This document shows, piece after piece, positions 43,730 through 56,439 of a DNA stretch of 64,000 nucleotides (position 1 is its first letter; the number at the start of each line of letters is the position of its first letter). The notes beneath the pieces were generated by a model that was not told the origin of the DNA, ran no database searches, and saw nothing but the letters and a program-made list of their open reading frames with translations. A program made the translations under genes and the position numbers. Source of the DNA: Nemopilema nomurai (Eukaryota; Cnidaria; Scyphozoa; Rhizostomeae; Rhizostomatidae); NCBI GenBank assembly GCA_003864495.1, contig ML133409.1, positions 1,705,671 to 1,769,670 of the forward strand, written 5' to 3'.

Positions 43730-46210
43730 GCAAATTAATCGAGATGTATCTTGTTTTTTGATCTCTCAATAAAGATTTCTCATTTCTTGGCGTCTGGAAC
43801 TTCTTCGGTCTGCCAACCCTTGGCAAATCTTTCACGGCTCTACATTCAAAGGACTTTTTGCATACAGCGAAAGCTGCATTCCTCTAGCAGCCCTCAGTTG
43901 ATGCAATTTCTTGGTAGCTTTTACCATTATGTTTATAAAAGATAATTTCCAGACGCTCCTCGTATGATATTTCACTATGTTTGATAACCTCCATGTTCAT
44001 GGTTGTGGCATAGAAAAATTTTACAGTTAATCTTTTTCGAATAATGTGGCGAAATTGAAATACTTCGAGACATGAACAATGTCTTATGAAAGTTTCATTG
44101 AAATAGCCGGTTGTCGTACTTAATTAGAGAGGATCAAATGCATGTTTTTTGAAGCCTTATCATAAGCGTCTTTCGAAACTTCGAAAGACTTTTTGAACGG
44201 TAGTGTATAAGAATTTCAAATCAAACTCATTTAAAAAATTCGGTTTTTAACTTCAAGGTAAAAAAGATTAAAAGCAGTGGCATAGCCAGGGTTGGAAGAT
44301 TGGATGGGCAAAGAGGAGAAAATGTTTGCTAATCACACCATTAAGAATTTGGAAAAAAAACCCTGTTTTTAAAATGCGTTTAGAAAAGCTATTGCTTTTT
44401 CTTTGTAGCAATGGCTAATTAAACACAACAGTCATATGCAGCTTTTTGTCACTGACCCCTACAACTGTCTTTTTCTTTCACAAATCCTCTAACAACTCAG
44501 AATAGGTCAGATTTGTCATTTAAATCAAAGGGTTGTTCACATTATAGCGTTCTTCACTTAAAGCTCAAATTTGGAATTAAAGCTCTTATTCTAGGATAGG
44601 CCTAATGTAAATTTTGTTCCAGGACAGATTCAAAAGATTATTGCAGAAGGCACATCCCATGATTTTGCTCCAAGGTAAAGCCCTTCGGGGATAAGGGCTC
44701 CACATTTCGAGCACTGGTAAATTCAAATGCACATGCAGGTACAGACTTCCTGTGGTACATAAAATGATATAATCATTATGGTACTTCATGTGGATGTTTT
44801 CAAAACATTGCATGCACTCATTAGCCTCCTAACATCCCATGAGTTTGGCAATGCAGATAGCACCCTAGCATTAGAAACAGATAAACATATTTATTTATGT
44901 TGAGAGGCATAACCAAGTACGCCAGTTTCATAGTCTAACAGGGTTTTAAGTTTTCTCAATTTCCTACACTATCCTCCATATCCCCTTAAAATTTACAGTT
45001 TCCAATGCCAATGCTTACACTGAGGTTAAAAAAGACTTTGAGATCAGTGGCTCTTATACTACCGTTGCTTTTGGCTTTTTCTCAACAAAGGAGTTAAAAA
45101 TTTTAGCGAAAAAATTACCAGTGATTGAATTTGTGGTGTTGTAAATTTTTCTTAGAATAACCCCTGATCAGCCAAACAATTCATTCATGTCCTTCTGTTC
45201 GTAAAAAACCTGAGCTGTATTAAAATACAATTCCTGTTCAGAAAGTAAAAACAGGCCTTTCGGGGGTGAGTCTGATGGATCGGACGACGAGTCAGGAAAT
45301 TCGGGAGCAGCTGGGAGCCACAAATTGTGTCGACATCTGGGATCGAAAGAGCCTCGAATAGTGGGGACACATTGAAAGATCCGTGGCTGTGGCTCGAGTC
45401 CCTGGCATGACCGAACTTTTACCCAGAGTGAGGAGAGTTGCTCTAAGGAATAATGAGGTGCGGTCACATCAAGAGGCAGGGCCAGAACACTGCTCGATAA
45501 GCTTAAGCTTCTCAGTGTCCTAAAAACTACCTTCAGAAGCTAGGTAGAAATAAAATGAAATAAGGGTACTTTAGGTGCAAACAATTCAAACGAGATGGCA
45601 CAGGCATATGAATAGTAACACCCTTTCGCTGCTGCATGTTACCAACCGCATCTTGCCAGCTGTTCGACCTGAAGCGCATCTTACATATTTGCCCATCTCA
45701 TTTGCTTAAGCTTTGACCTAAACAAGAACATCGCTCCTGCATGTGTCGTCTCGGTATAAACACCAGTTGCTCCATTAGCTTACGAAAGACGGTACGCAAA
45801 AAATGTGCAAAAGATCTCGGTTGTTCATAACTCAATCGAACTTTTATTTCATAACTTCATATATATCAGCAATATTAATAAATTTCTGAGTAAGCAATGT
45901 GATACGACATATAAATTTACTTCAATTTTACCAGCAGCATTAAATATAGCTTTAACTTCCATAAATTTAAGCTCTATATATAATAAATAATGTATAGCAA
46001 TGTAATAACATTCTTATAATACTATTCTTATTCTATATCAGCTAAATAATTTGCAAATAACTTTATTCTGCAGCGTTATACTCTTGTATAATGTTTATAT
46101 ATGTAGTTCTCTATTCATATTTGCCTGTCTTCTTAATAAATAATACGCTTTCTTCTTTAAGTCTGTTCAGGCTTTTGATCTCTAGCGCGTTTATGTTCGT
46201 TGTCGAAGTT
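43730..46210. other. Intergenic, 3' side of the propeller-fibre gene
   Basis: AT-rich, especially 45830-46140. GTGGCATAGCCAGGGTTGG at about 44278 looks like a common repeat start. No gene recognised on either strand; the longest frame (99 codons at 45168-45467, - strand) is unremarkable. Confidence 0.4.
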
Positions 46211-49200
46211 TTAGCAGCCCGAAGAGGATGATGATTTCATACCTGAAAGAGAAGCAATATCTTACTTGCTAAACTAAACGCCCAATTGCTGTCTGAAGAA
46301 GGAGCCACTCTGACTTTCAAATGATCATTTCAGCTTTCAAAGACATTGGTTTTAAGTTGGATTCATATTTTGGCACATTTTCATGTATCTAGTACATTAA
46401 AAGCTAGATTCGATACCTACGTTATTACTTTATCGGATAGCAATTTTGCAAGTTTGTAGCACCTTAGTCTCAAGCTCAGGAGTATCCAGATAGAAGTATT
46501 GCTAATGTACGTACCTGACACAACAGCTCTCAAGAGTCTTGGCTTGTGCATTCCAGAATCAGCTGATTTTGTTGGGACTTTGCTGCTTATTGCCAACAGA
46601 AGCTGGTCACCAATCATCAGCGAAGACACGTGAGTGACAGTCGGTTGTGGAAGAAACGTCGTCAGCTGGTATGCAAAGTGTAATCTTAACCTGTAAATGT
46701 TTATTCCACTGTTCTTCATAACAACAACCAAATAGTTCACCTTGGCAAGGGAGATCGTCTCGATTCCCATTGGAAATAATGAGCCAAAAGAATGGTCCAA
46801 TACAAACTGCCCTTCGGATGGTAGATACCGCAGGATCTCAACCTGTTGGGTGAACGACGACAGCGAGTTCTTGTCTTGTTCGTTGGAGAAAGCAACGAAA
46901 TGATGTTCTCTATCTTTGAAGCTCGTGACGTCAGACGCCCTTGTTGTCGGTATATTCTGGAGCAGCTTCCATTCTCCGTTTTCCTTCAGTTTGTAGATTA
47001 CGGAGAGGGTGCTGGCTGTGGATAATACTGGGTCATAGGACATAGCGATGGCCAAGAAGGTCTGGTTTCCAATGTTAAAAGCCTCTATGGAAGAAGGCAT
47101 TTTGCTTGGCAATACTGTGGAAAATGTGAAGATCAAGTCGTTCGCGCCTTTTTTCCATAGGGTCACATTGGAAACTTTGGACTGGAAAATCTGTGTTGCT
47201 ATTACCATCCATGTTGTTTCCGTGCTGTCTTGGAAAACATTGCAATCAGCAACCGAGCTCATTGGGAATGTTTGGCGTTCTTCGAAAGATTGGTTAGCAC
47301 TGTTCCATTTATACAGAACGCTTTTCCCTGTTCAAAATAACAAACAGGTCACTGGAACAATAAACAAAAGCTATGACAAGAACAAGGTAAGTTTTTTCAA
47401 CGAAACTTCTCGAAAGAAAACCAAAAGTAATGTGCTTTTGTGCCAATCAGTTAAATGTATCAGAATTTTCAACCATTAGAAATAGATTTTCGATGGCCTT
47501 GACCAAGGTTGCTTAGCCAAAGATTCCCGCTCCATTTTCCCGAGCCCAAACAAAAAATGAACCAACAAAAATGAACAAACAAAAATGAAGCAGAAAATGA
47601 AGCAAGCAGTTTTAAAGTTGCATTGCACCATGACTGCCTCTGACCTAGACGTTACCTTGATTGCATGCCAGGCTGCCACTTTCCAAAAGCAAGTAGCTGT
47701 CATTGTGTGAGCGGAACGATCTGAATTTTGAGTCCAAAGCTTTTGCCAAGTACTGGAAACTGACAAACCGACCTAGGCTTGAGTTGTATTTCAGTACCTC
47801 ACTTGGCAAACAGCTCTTGACCGCATCAGCGGCCCTTACAGTGGCAATGAAACTGTCATTTCCTATCACAAATGGCTCCATGTGATAATTGTAGTTGTCA
47901 AACTCTTGAAATGAGTCGAAGTGGTCTATGGAGAATGGGCTATCTGGAAAAAAATTTTAACACAGAATTTAAATACCTTGTTGCGTCTATATGCTTGCAA
48001 GGGTATGCTGTACCGATTACGCTAAAAACTGCGGTAGAGATTTAGGAAATGCTTCGAATATAAAAACAGGCAGGGATATCTTACTTTCGAGAACGTCCTT
48101 CATGTGGTTCAGGTGAGGACACCTGCTGGTGGCAACTGCATCCAGATGCTTTCGATAGCTCGTCGAATTTCCTTTGAATGTGTCCAACGAGTTCTTCCAG
48201 TCACCAAAATCAAGTTTATTCACTTTGTCACTTATTTGGATTTCTTCCTTGACCCTGAAACTAGTTCCAAACAAGCCGGCAGATATTGTCTGCGTTTCAT
48301 TCAGCTTCACTCGCTTTCTCTCCAGTGCAGTAATGTTAACTCCTGTTACCTTCCCTCGCACAGCAATATCAGTTGTGGCAGTTGTCGAACTCAAGAACTC
48401 TGACCTCCCATTTACTTTTTGATCTGTTCCTAACGTCATGATAGTGTTGGGATCAATTGAACGTGAGTCCAGGAGGCCATCGAAAAGGCTCGATTTCAGA
48501 GTCACAGTATTTCTAAAATTCTTTTGGCCCGTGATTTTCTGATTATCAGTAGTCAACAACGTATCCACAGCTAGTTGCGAAAGGTCTCTGCCATCTACAA
48601 GCTCCGAAACCACAACGTTACCAGTTGCATTTATTTGAGCAATCACTTTTTTGCCTGAAAAAATTCATTGCAATCGTTTATAGCATTAATATGCATTCTT
48701 CACTTTACCAAGTTTTTCTGTTTCAATTTTGATAATATTTTCCACTATGAACTATGGCAATTGGAAAATAACTAACAAATATTGTTCATGGAGCAGGGAC
48801 ATTAAGCTGAAGTACTTTGAAGCCAGTAGACTTAAGCCAGCGACGAACAGGTATTCAGATTTGACCACTAAAAGCAATGAACATGTGCTAATTGCTGAAC
48901 AAGGCAGGGCAAACCTCGTTTAATGGAACCCTGCACCAGATAATGTTGTTAAAAATGTATTGTGACACAATGTGACATATAAATATCACCATAATATATT
49001 GTGACACAATGTGACATATCAATATCACCATAATATATTGTGACACAATGTGACATATCAATATCACCATAATATATTGTGACACAATGTAACATATCAA
49101 TATCACCATAATATGCTTCAACTAATTGCATATGACTACTTCCATTACATCACCATAATCATGGTTATATTGCACTCTCAGCTTTCAAAGAAACCAAATC

Positions 49201-52200
49201 CAAGTGGTTACCTTCAATTGACTGATCTCCACTAGTATAGACGAATTCTTCCTTTCCGTAGGCATTCAGCCTCAATGTCTCTACGCTGGCTCTAAAAATG
49301 GCATCTCTTGCGAAAGTTTTTGTCCCTGAAATGGTCTGATCCAAATCTTTCTTCACAACTGACTTTTCAAGATCTGATATCTGCACCTGATTGACAATGC
49401 CTGATGACGTGATGTTTCCGTGAACAGTTAGATTGCTTTGCACCAGAAGAGTATTCTCAAAGGACAGAGCCCCTGTCACATTTTGACCTCCGTTTGTCAT
49501 GACAGCATCATTCCTTATTGACAAAATGTCCTTCCCATTTACCAAGCCGTTTGACGAGAGAATTGCATTGAATTTGCTGGCCTCAGTGAATGTTCTGTTG
49601 CCAGTAAAAACAGCGTCTCTTTGAGGGGAAAACCAGAAAACACGATGAAATACTAAAAGTTAAAAGATTTATCTTTATTTCAAACAAGCGAAGGCCAAGC
49701 AAATGGTAATCACTATATCACTGACTTTTTTCTCATCTCTAATTATGCAATATCGTTTTGCGCCAAGGACTTAGATTGCACATGTTTAGAATTGGATGCA
49801 TTAACTGTGAAAAAGAGGATTCAAATGTAAGTCACATTTTCACATTTATTACTTCCAACTCTATTACGTATCCGCGATGCACTATTAGCCAGTAGTTTGT
49901 CGTTGCAGTTTATCTTCATATCCTTTTTAACCTTGCTGATGCACTATTTGTGATTTGAATGTGCTCTGAGCTGAGATTTGTGGCTTCATATTGAAAATTT
50001 CCATTTGACACCCCTCAATGCTATGACGGTCCAGTGTAAGGACCAAATTCATCAAATATTTGCGTCAAGGATTGTTAAAAAAAATATGAACGCTGTTATC
50101 GTGCGTGGGGGCGAGTTCAAGAAAACTAGCTCTCTAATGCTGTTTCCATACTTGAGAGATTTTAAGAAAAGTCTCCCTGTCAAGTCGGCTCATTTTCTAA
50201 GAAAAAATTTTATCCCGAAAATTTTTGCAAGGTTTTATGCAATTTCAAATGGTCAAGATGCAGAGCTAGATGGCTCAGCTCTTTTGCTAAATCAAATGTA
50301 CTCTAGTAATCTATATATTGCAAATGTTGATTAAGAATGTGTTGCCCTTTCCTCTTGCCCAACCTCTATACGCCCAAAACTGCTGCTGTACCTTTTTACT
50401 ATAAGCAAAGCGTTCAATAGAAGTGGTGTATTTACATACCGATTCAGCTTTGCGGTGACTTTATCCAGTTCTGACAAATCAACTCCATCAATGGTAGCTT
50501 CTACAGTAACATGACTTTTGCTTTCAGTTGGCATCGCCAAAACTTTGATTCCGCCAATGTTTCCTGGCTTAGTCTTCAAAACAGCTGCATTTTCCATTGA
50601 AACGACATCCAGGCCATTGACTTCTCCATCAACGAGGACATTTCCATCCATTCTTATATCGCTTGAAAAGGTTTTCTTACCTGAGATTACCTGCGACTTT
50701 TCTTTCAGTACCCAGTCTTTTGAAGGGACCAGCGCATTGACCATGTTGGCGATGACGTTTCTCCGAATTTGCGCCGTCCCAGAAATCGTTTTCTCATCTT
50801 TAAGAACTGAGTCCTCGGAGGTCATCACAGTGTTTTCCACTACGTCAGAGAGTTTGCTTCCATGTATAGACCCACTAATCTCTAGTCTTGCTGCACTAAA
50901 CCCACCTAGCTTTACTTTTCCGTTCTGTACTGTATTCTCATTTATCCTCAATATGCTATCAGAAAGGTCTGAGACATCAATGTTATCTATCAGTGACTTG
51001 GTTAGAACGTCTGATCTTGCAATTAAGTCTCGAATTTCTTTTCTCCCAGTTATCATCTGATCAGAATTTAACGTAACAAGTTCATCAACGAGACCTTTCA
51101 AGTCTATATTGTTAACTCTTTCAGTCTGTAAACCATTCATTATCGTAACATTCTCAAGGTAAAGGGTTGAGTCAATTGGACTATAAGAATTGTCCAGCCA
51201 TGCTTTCTTTGAAAATTCAGACAAGTCTACAGCATCAATTGTGGTTTTTACTGAAACATTTCTTGTCTCTGCCATCAAACCTCCCATGACCTGAACCACC
51301 TTGAAACGTTTGCCTTCGGTGATAACTTGATTTGTATCTTTAGTAAGCAGGCTGGACAGGTTAGCGCTGTTTACAGTGCCGGAAACGTTAACGCCTTTGG
51401 TCACATTTACGTCTTCATTGAATGTTTTCTTGCCAAACACAGGTTTGTCGCTTTTGGTACTTGTAACAATACTGTCAAGCCTATTCATACTGAAGTTGCC
51501 TACTGGACCGCCAATGAAGCATTTGTCTTTAAGGAAGACATCGTTCAAAGTAAACGTAGAAGAAATCTGATGATTTCCAAAGTTATTGAGAAACGATTCT
51601 GGAAAGCTATACCTATTTACTTCCCCCTCCACTGATGTGTTCCTATTTATGGAGACATTTCCTGTAAAGATGCTTTTTCCGTGGATTGTCTGAGATCCTA
51701 ATTTCAAAACTGATTTGGCAAAAAGCTCGTCATAGAATTTAACAGGAAGCTGTCCTATTCTGTTCTGTGTAATTAAGCACTTCATTGCTGTTGCATTGGA
51801 TGTAAAAGTAGTGTTGCCAGTTATATTTTGTTTTCCGTCCTTAAAAACGGTATGCTGTTGTAGATGAGAAATATCTACACTATCGACATATGTATTTTCA
51901 GAAACCTGGACATTGCTAGAAGCATTGAAGTCGCCAATTAACAACTTCTTTCCAAAAATGCTTTCGTTGCCTTGCAATGAAACTGTATCACTCATATTAA
52001 CATTATCGACCAGACCCGTTGCAATCACATTGAGTTGTGATGATATATTGGAAGCAAATACTTTACGTCCTTGTACTTGCTGTCTCTCGCTGATGGAGAA
52101 AACGTCAGCTGGGAAGTTGAGACCATTCAACTGTCCAACTAACGTAATATTACCTTTAACTTCAACCTCGTCTAGAATTGTGACTTTTTCATTCAATCTT

Positions 52201-55200
52201 GAAAGTGGAACATTAACCTTGGCCAATCCGGCACTCCACGTGTCTAAGTCGTGGTTGTTGGTTTTGTTTTCTACTTGAACATCTCCGTCTACCCCAACAC
52301 CTTTCCTGAAGCTTTTTCTACCAGTAATGTTTTGTCTTTTATTCAAAATCATCGCATTACGCGAAAACACATCAAAATCTGTCCCATCAATTCTTTGTTT
52401 GACATTGACCAGATCAAGTTCTAAACTAGACGAAAAGGTGTTTATTCCTGATATAATCTCGGAGCGCCCCAATCTTAGAAGTTCTGTCACGTCAACCCCA
52501 CTCAGTTTCTTTGTAACATTCACAGATCCCAGAAAGATAACATCATCAAAGGTTTTATTCGAGTATGCTGTCTGGGCATTCTTAACATCGATTAGCTCTT
52601 GAGATACTCGGATGCCATTCAGATTACCTTTAAGATGCAAACTCTTTAGCATAGTGGCGTGAGCAGCAAACGTTTTTCGTCCCGTGATGGATTGGTCTCC
52701 TGCACTTGTTACTATGTCTTTGCTTAAGAAGCACACACTGACGTCATTTATTACACAGTCAGGGATATTCACATTGTTAAGCAGCACTGTGGAACTATTC
52801 ACGTGCGCAATCGAGAAATTCATGGCACCATGAAAGCTATTTTTCTCATCAATTTTCGGAGCCTTAGAAACAGAAATGTTCCTCTCACTTGTCAGAGCCT
52901 TGACATGTCCGTTTATCCCTTCTAATTCAGTTAGGTTTTCAAAAGTATACTTAACGTCGTTGGCTTTGTGAAAGGTGCCATTTCTCAAGAACAGGATGCT
53001 TCCATCTGTCAAGTGCATTTCTTCGATGTTCACCGTGTCAAAAGTTACATTCTTTGCAAAGGTTTTGGCGCCTGTGACATTCTGAAGGACATGCGTTTTC
53101 ATTACATTGTTCACTTGAATTTCCAACTGCTCTATAGATTCTTCCAGCAAAGTAAGGTTTCCTTGCAACGTGAAAAGTTCAGAAGAAAGCTTTGCTGCAG
53201 TGAGTTCCCAGGCATTCTCATTTGGTGTCACTGTATATGGAATTCGATACAGGCTATGGAGAACGCTGTTATTGTTACTACCCACGGCAAGAAACAGTTT
53301 CTTGTCTATGGTAAATAGAGCTAAAGCATTGGGTTCAGGCCTGAAATCTGGAGAATAGGACTGATAGAGTGATAATTTCAACTTTTCAAACATCCTGTTA
53401 CCCTCTCTGTACACGTAAAACCCAACTTGGTCGACAGACTTGCTTCGGTCGGCGTATGCAAAGACTCTAGCGTTCTGACACCTCTCTAGGTCTGCGCCTT
53501 TCCACAAAATTGGACTATCCTGTTTGACATCAAAGAAGAGCTGGAATTTACTCCCTACTAGCGTGTAAACATTGGATGGCAGCTGGGTACATTTGTCAGT
53601 ATCTTTGCTACATAACTCAGAGGCTACTACGAGAAAGTGTGAGTTGAGGATGTGAAAGGATTCTATACTGCGACCGCCTTTGGTCGGCAGGGATTGATAG
53701 AATTCAAATTTGCCTTGTCCGTCGTTGTATTTGAAGACTGTCGAGTTTAAATTCCTATTGTTGTCCTTGTCTTTGGAGTATCCAACTGCCATTAGAGTTA
53801 GTTTCCCAATCGTCACCACTTCCACGTCACTAATTACGTTAGATTCAATAGACGAGTGGTATTGGAAGAAGTCTTTCTGCCTATTGTGTGAAAGAATTAC
53901 TAGGCTGCCCGGGTAGTCTGTTATCATTGCAGGCTTTAGGCTTAGTGCCATGACTAGGTAGGTAACGTTGTTCCTGACAAATGAAGTCAGTGCATCTACG
54001 CTAACCAGATGGAGCTCTTGAAATAATCGGAAAGCTACTGTCTCTCCTGTTAAAACGATTTCATAGACACAGATGTGGGGATTGGTGTTGGTCTCTGAGC
54101 TACCCTTGGCACTGCTTGCAACTACAAGCAAGTTCTTCACTTTGCCGTCTTCTGAAGTGACATTACAATGCTCAAGCTTGTATGGACCCTTTTGGTAAAG
54201 TTGATGAATCATTACAAAGGTTTCGCTATTTTTGTCAAACTGGTAAATGTCGATAGTGGAATTCATCTCTTTCTTTGGACTGAGATGATTTGCGACGGCA
54301 AGAAGGTGCAGCTCAGCTGTTGAGTTCACTTTCAACTTTATGTGTTGTATGTCCATGGGGCTGCTTGTGTTAAACTTTTGCACAGGAATGACTGGGTTAA
54401 ACACCAGGGCTGCAAAATCAGATCACATTTTCAGACATTGTTCGAAAGCACCCACTGTTGCTTTGAAAAACTCTTATGAAACTTTGCATATGAAAGAAAA
54501 TAATGCAGAGTTGACGAAATCTAGCAGCATCAGGGCTTTAGGGCTTACTTAGAGCACCTACAGACCTTAGAGCAAAAAACTCATAACCAGTTCTAATATG
54601 TCCTGTTTGTTATAAAAATTTGAGAATGTGCTTCAATTTTCGAAATCCTATTGATGGTAAAATCGTTCAACTTTAAAAGCACAACCTTTCTTCTGCAGAT
54701 TTCATGAAAGGCTTCAAAACATCACAAACATCCATTTAAACTTATCGAAATGGAAAATTGGGAGCCTGTTTTCGTCCGATCTGGCTACATATTATTGTCC
54801 CTGTCAGTGTGCTTGTTGCCCCTCTCTCCAGATGGCCGTCCCATACCGTTGTTTTGTTAAAGAACACTGATTTGACTTAAATGAAATTACATTAACTCTA
54901 TTCGTTTTGCTTAGAACTAACGTCTTGACAACTTAGGCGGAGATTCGGTGAAAACTGTCTAAACAGTTGTGAGGAATTTAATTTTGTGATGACACGTAAA
55001 AGTAAAGTTAAGTCAGAATCCGGCACCGAAGGATTTGCTATGATTATCAAGACATGAATGGGACCAGGTAGAACTTAAAGCCCATTTTGTAGTATTTAAA
55101 AGAAATAGGGCCTGTGTAATTTTTTGTCATTAATTCAATTAATTCCTAGACATTCTCTCAAAATTGTGTTCCTTAATTGCTAATTAATGCATGTAGTCAA

Positions 55201-56439
55201 TCTTTGTATGTATTGGTGTCACATCCCTTCTACTTCCTGTTGGAATCCACTACTTCATTTTGAAGACTTCTTGACCAGAAGCCAACTCAGTAGGCCTAGA
55301 CTACTGAGGGGTAGGCCTGGAATGTCCTATCGACAGCCACAAAGATTGGCTTTTACTTATCGACTGAGAATTGATTTCAAAAAGAGAAGAAAAAATCTTA
55401 TTGCAGTTGCGTTAGTACTATTTGGATCTAAGTCCAGTTGTTGCCCTTCCAAATCTGAAAGCTCTCCTTACTGTCTCTTTCTTTATAAGAGAAGAACAGG
55501 CATGTTACTCTAACCGTTCTGAAGTAGGATGCCTAGTGCTATGACACAATGAGAGGATTATAAAGCTATTTCTATGTTACTTCTGTCTTTGAATGGCTAT
55601 GACAAACACGTGTGCCAGGGTCAATGCAACACTGCGCTGCTTGACGGCTTCAATGCCTGGTTCACCTCCCATGAAACCAACTCTGCAGGTTGTGACAGTT
55701 GAAGTAGTTCATTAGTCATAAAGAATCATCGTCGAAGCGTACCTGTCACGTGTTAAAACGTATATGGCCAGCAAAGAGCCATCAACCAAACTTGATTTCG
55801 TCAAAAAGCCGGACCTTTTAAAACGGTTCATTACCAGCTAGGCAAATTTAAGTAACAATCAGTCTTATGTGATAAGGAATGAGAGCATTTGATGGGCATT
55901 CATCAAAGCGTGCAGTATTGGTATTTGACATTCACGCAAAAAGTGTCTGGAATAGCATGCTTTATAAAAAGCCTTTTTGAGTATCTAATATATCTTAGTT
56001 GCGGAAAAAGGTTGCTGTGAAATACCAGGTGCTTTTTGAAACGCTCATCTAGAACATAGAAGGTTGTTCTAAGTGTTTCCGTGGTTTGCAGTTTTTTTAT
56101 AAATGGATATGTTTTTCTAACCAGGCAATACCGTTTCGCAAGCAAGCATCAGGTAGAATTATATGCCAGAATGCACGCAACTCTGGTGCTCATACTATCA
56201 GAATGAATAAGCAAGAACAAAAATCACTCACTGTCTTGTCCCAAGTTTTGGACAGAAATTCGACTTCGGGAGCTGATTCTCTGTTCCTCTTCTTCATAGC
56301 TCTGCAGGAGATTCAAGGCTGCCAAATCGAACTCATGTCCCAGCGCCCCCAAATCTTCACTTGAAAAGCAATGGTCTATTTGGACAACGAATAGCGCACT
56401 CAAGAAAGCGATACCCAAACACCAGGCTGGATACGTCAT
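46211..56439 (-). CDS. Secreted EAR-propeller / fibre-repeat / EAR-propeller protein, 2,095 aa, seven coding exons
   Basis: Coding exons in transcript order: 56439-56232, 54409-50440, 49618-49212, 48654-48085, 47943-47656, 47327-46515, 46242-46211. Every junction is GT-AG and phases agree throughout (total 6,288 nt including the stop), so the gene looks intact. ATG 56439 is the only start after an apparent acceptor (TATTGCAG) at about 56451, implying an upstream untranslated exon. A hydrophobic leader (WCLGIAFLSALFVVQI) follows. Residues about 75-460 form EAR/EPTP-type repeats (hydrophobic blade motifs such as LHLLAVANH, HFLVVASE, LFLAVGSN), about 465-505 a helix, and about 505-1700 some 23 repeats around a Q-x-I-x-G-x-K-x-F motif. 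Residues about 1719-2085 are further EAR-type blades (SVLYKWNS, TFLAIAMS, NYLVVVMK). Many N-x-S/T sequons and no membrane anchor indicate an extracellular protein. The nearest named relatives would be TSPEAR-like proteins, by the EAR blades only. Confidence 0.88.
48947..49113. repeat. 39-bp tandem repeat, about 4 copies, in an intron
   Basis: The unit contains ATTGTGACACAATGTGAC and CAATATCACCATAATATA. The half-unit ATTGTGACACAAT is a perfect inverted repeat about a central base. It lies in the intron between exons 49618-49212 and 48654-48085. Confidence 0.9.
54410..56231. other. First coding intron of the propeller-fibre gene
   Basis: 1,822 bp with a consensus donor (GTGAGT on the - strand at 56231) and acceptor (TTTTGCAG at about 54417-54410). 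A 108-codon + strand frame at 55187-55513 shows no family features. Confidence 0.55.

Noticed and set aside
46417..46514. C-terminus ending ...LAKLLSDKVIT by reading through exon 47327-46515
   Set aside because: A consensus donor (CAG then GTACGT) at 46515/46514 and an acceptor at 46243 give a short final exon with matching phase; read-through remains possible as an isoform.
49978..50334. 118-codon + strand frame between exons of the propeller-fibre gene
   Set aside because: It lies within an intron on the opposite strand, has no ATG at its very start and no recognisable family.
50331..50439. Continuation of the long exon to the stop at 50331
   Set aside because: A good donor (CG then GTATGT) at 50440/50439 joins in phase to 49618, and the residues after 50440 lose the repeat pattern.
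50518..53358. Long + strand frames opposite the 3,970-bp exon
   Set aside because: They are shadows of the - strand coding exon, whose phases, glycosylation sites and repeats clearly mark the real frame.
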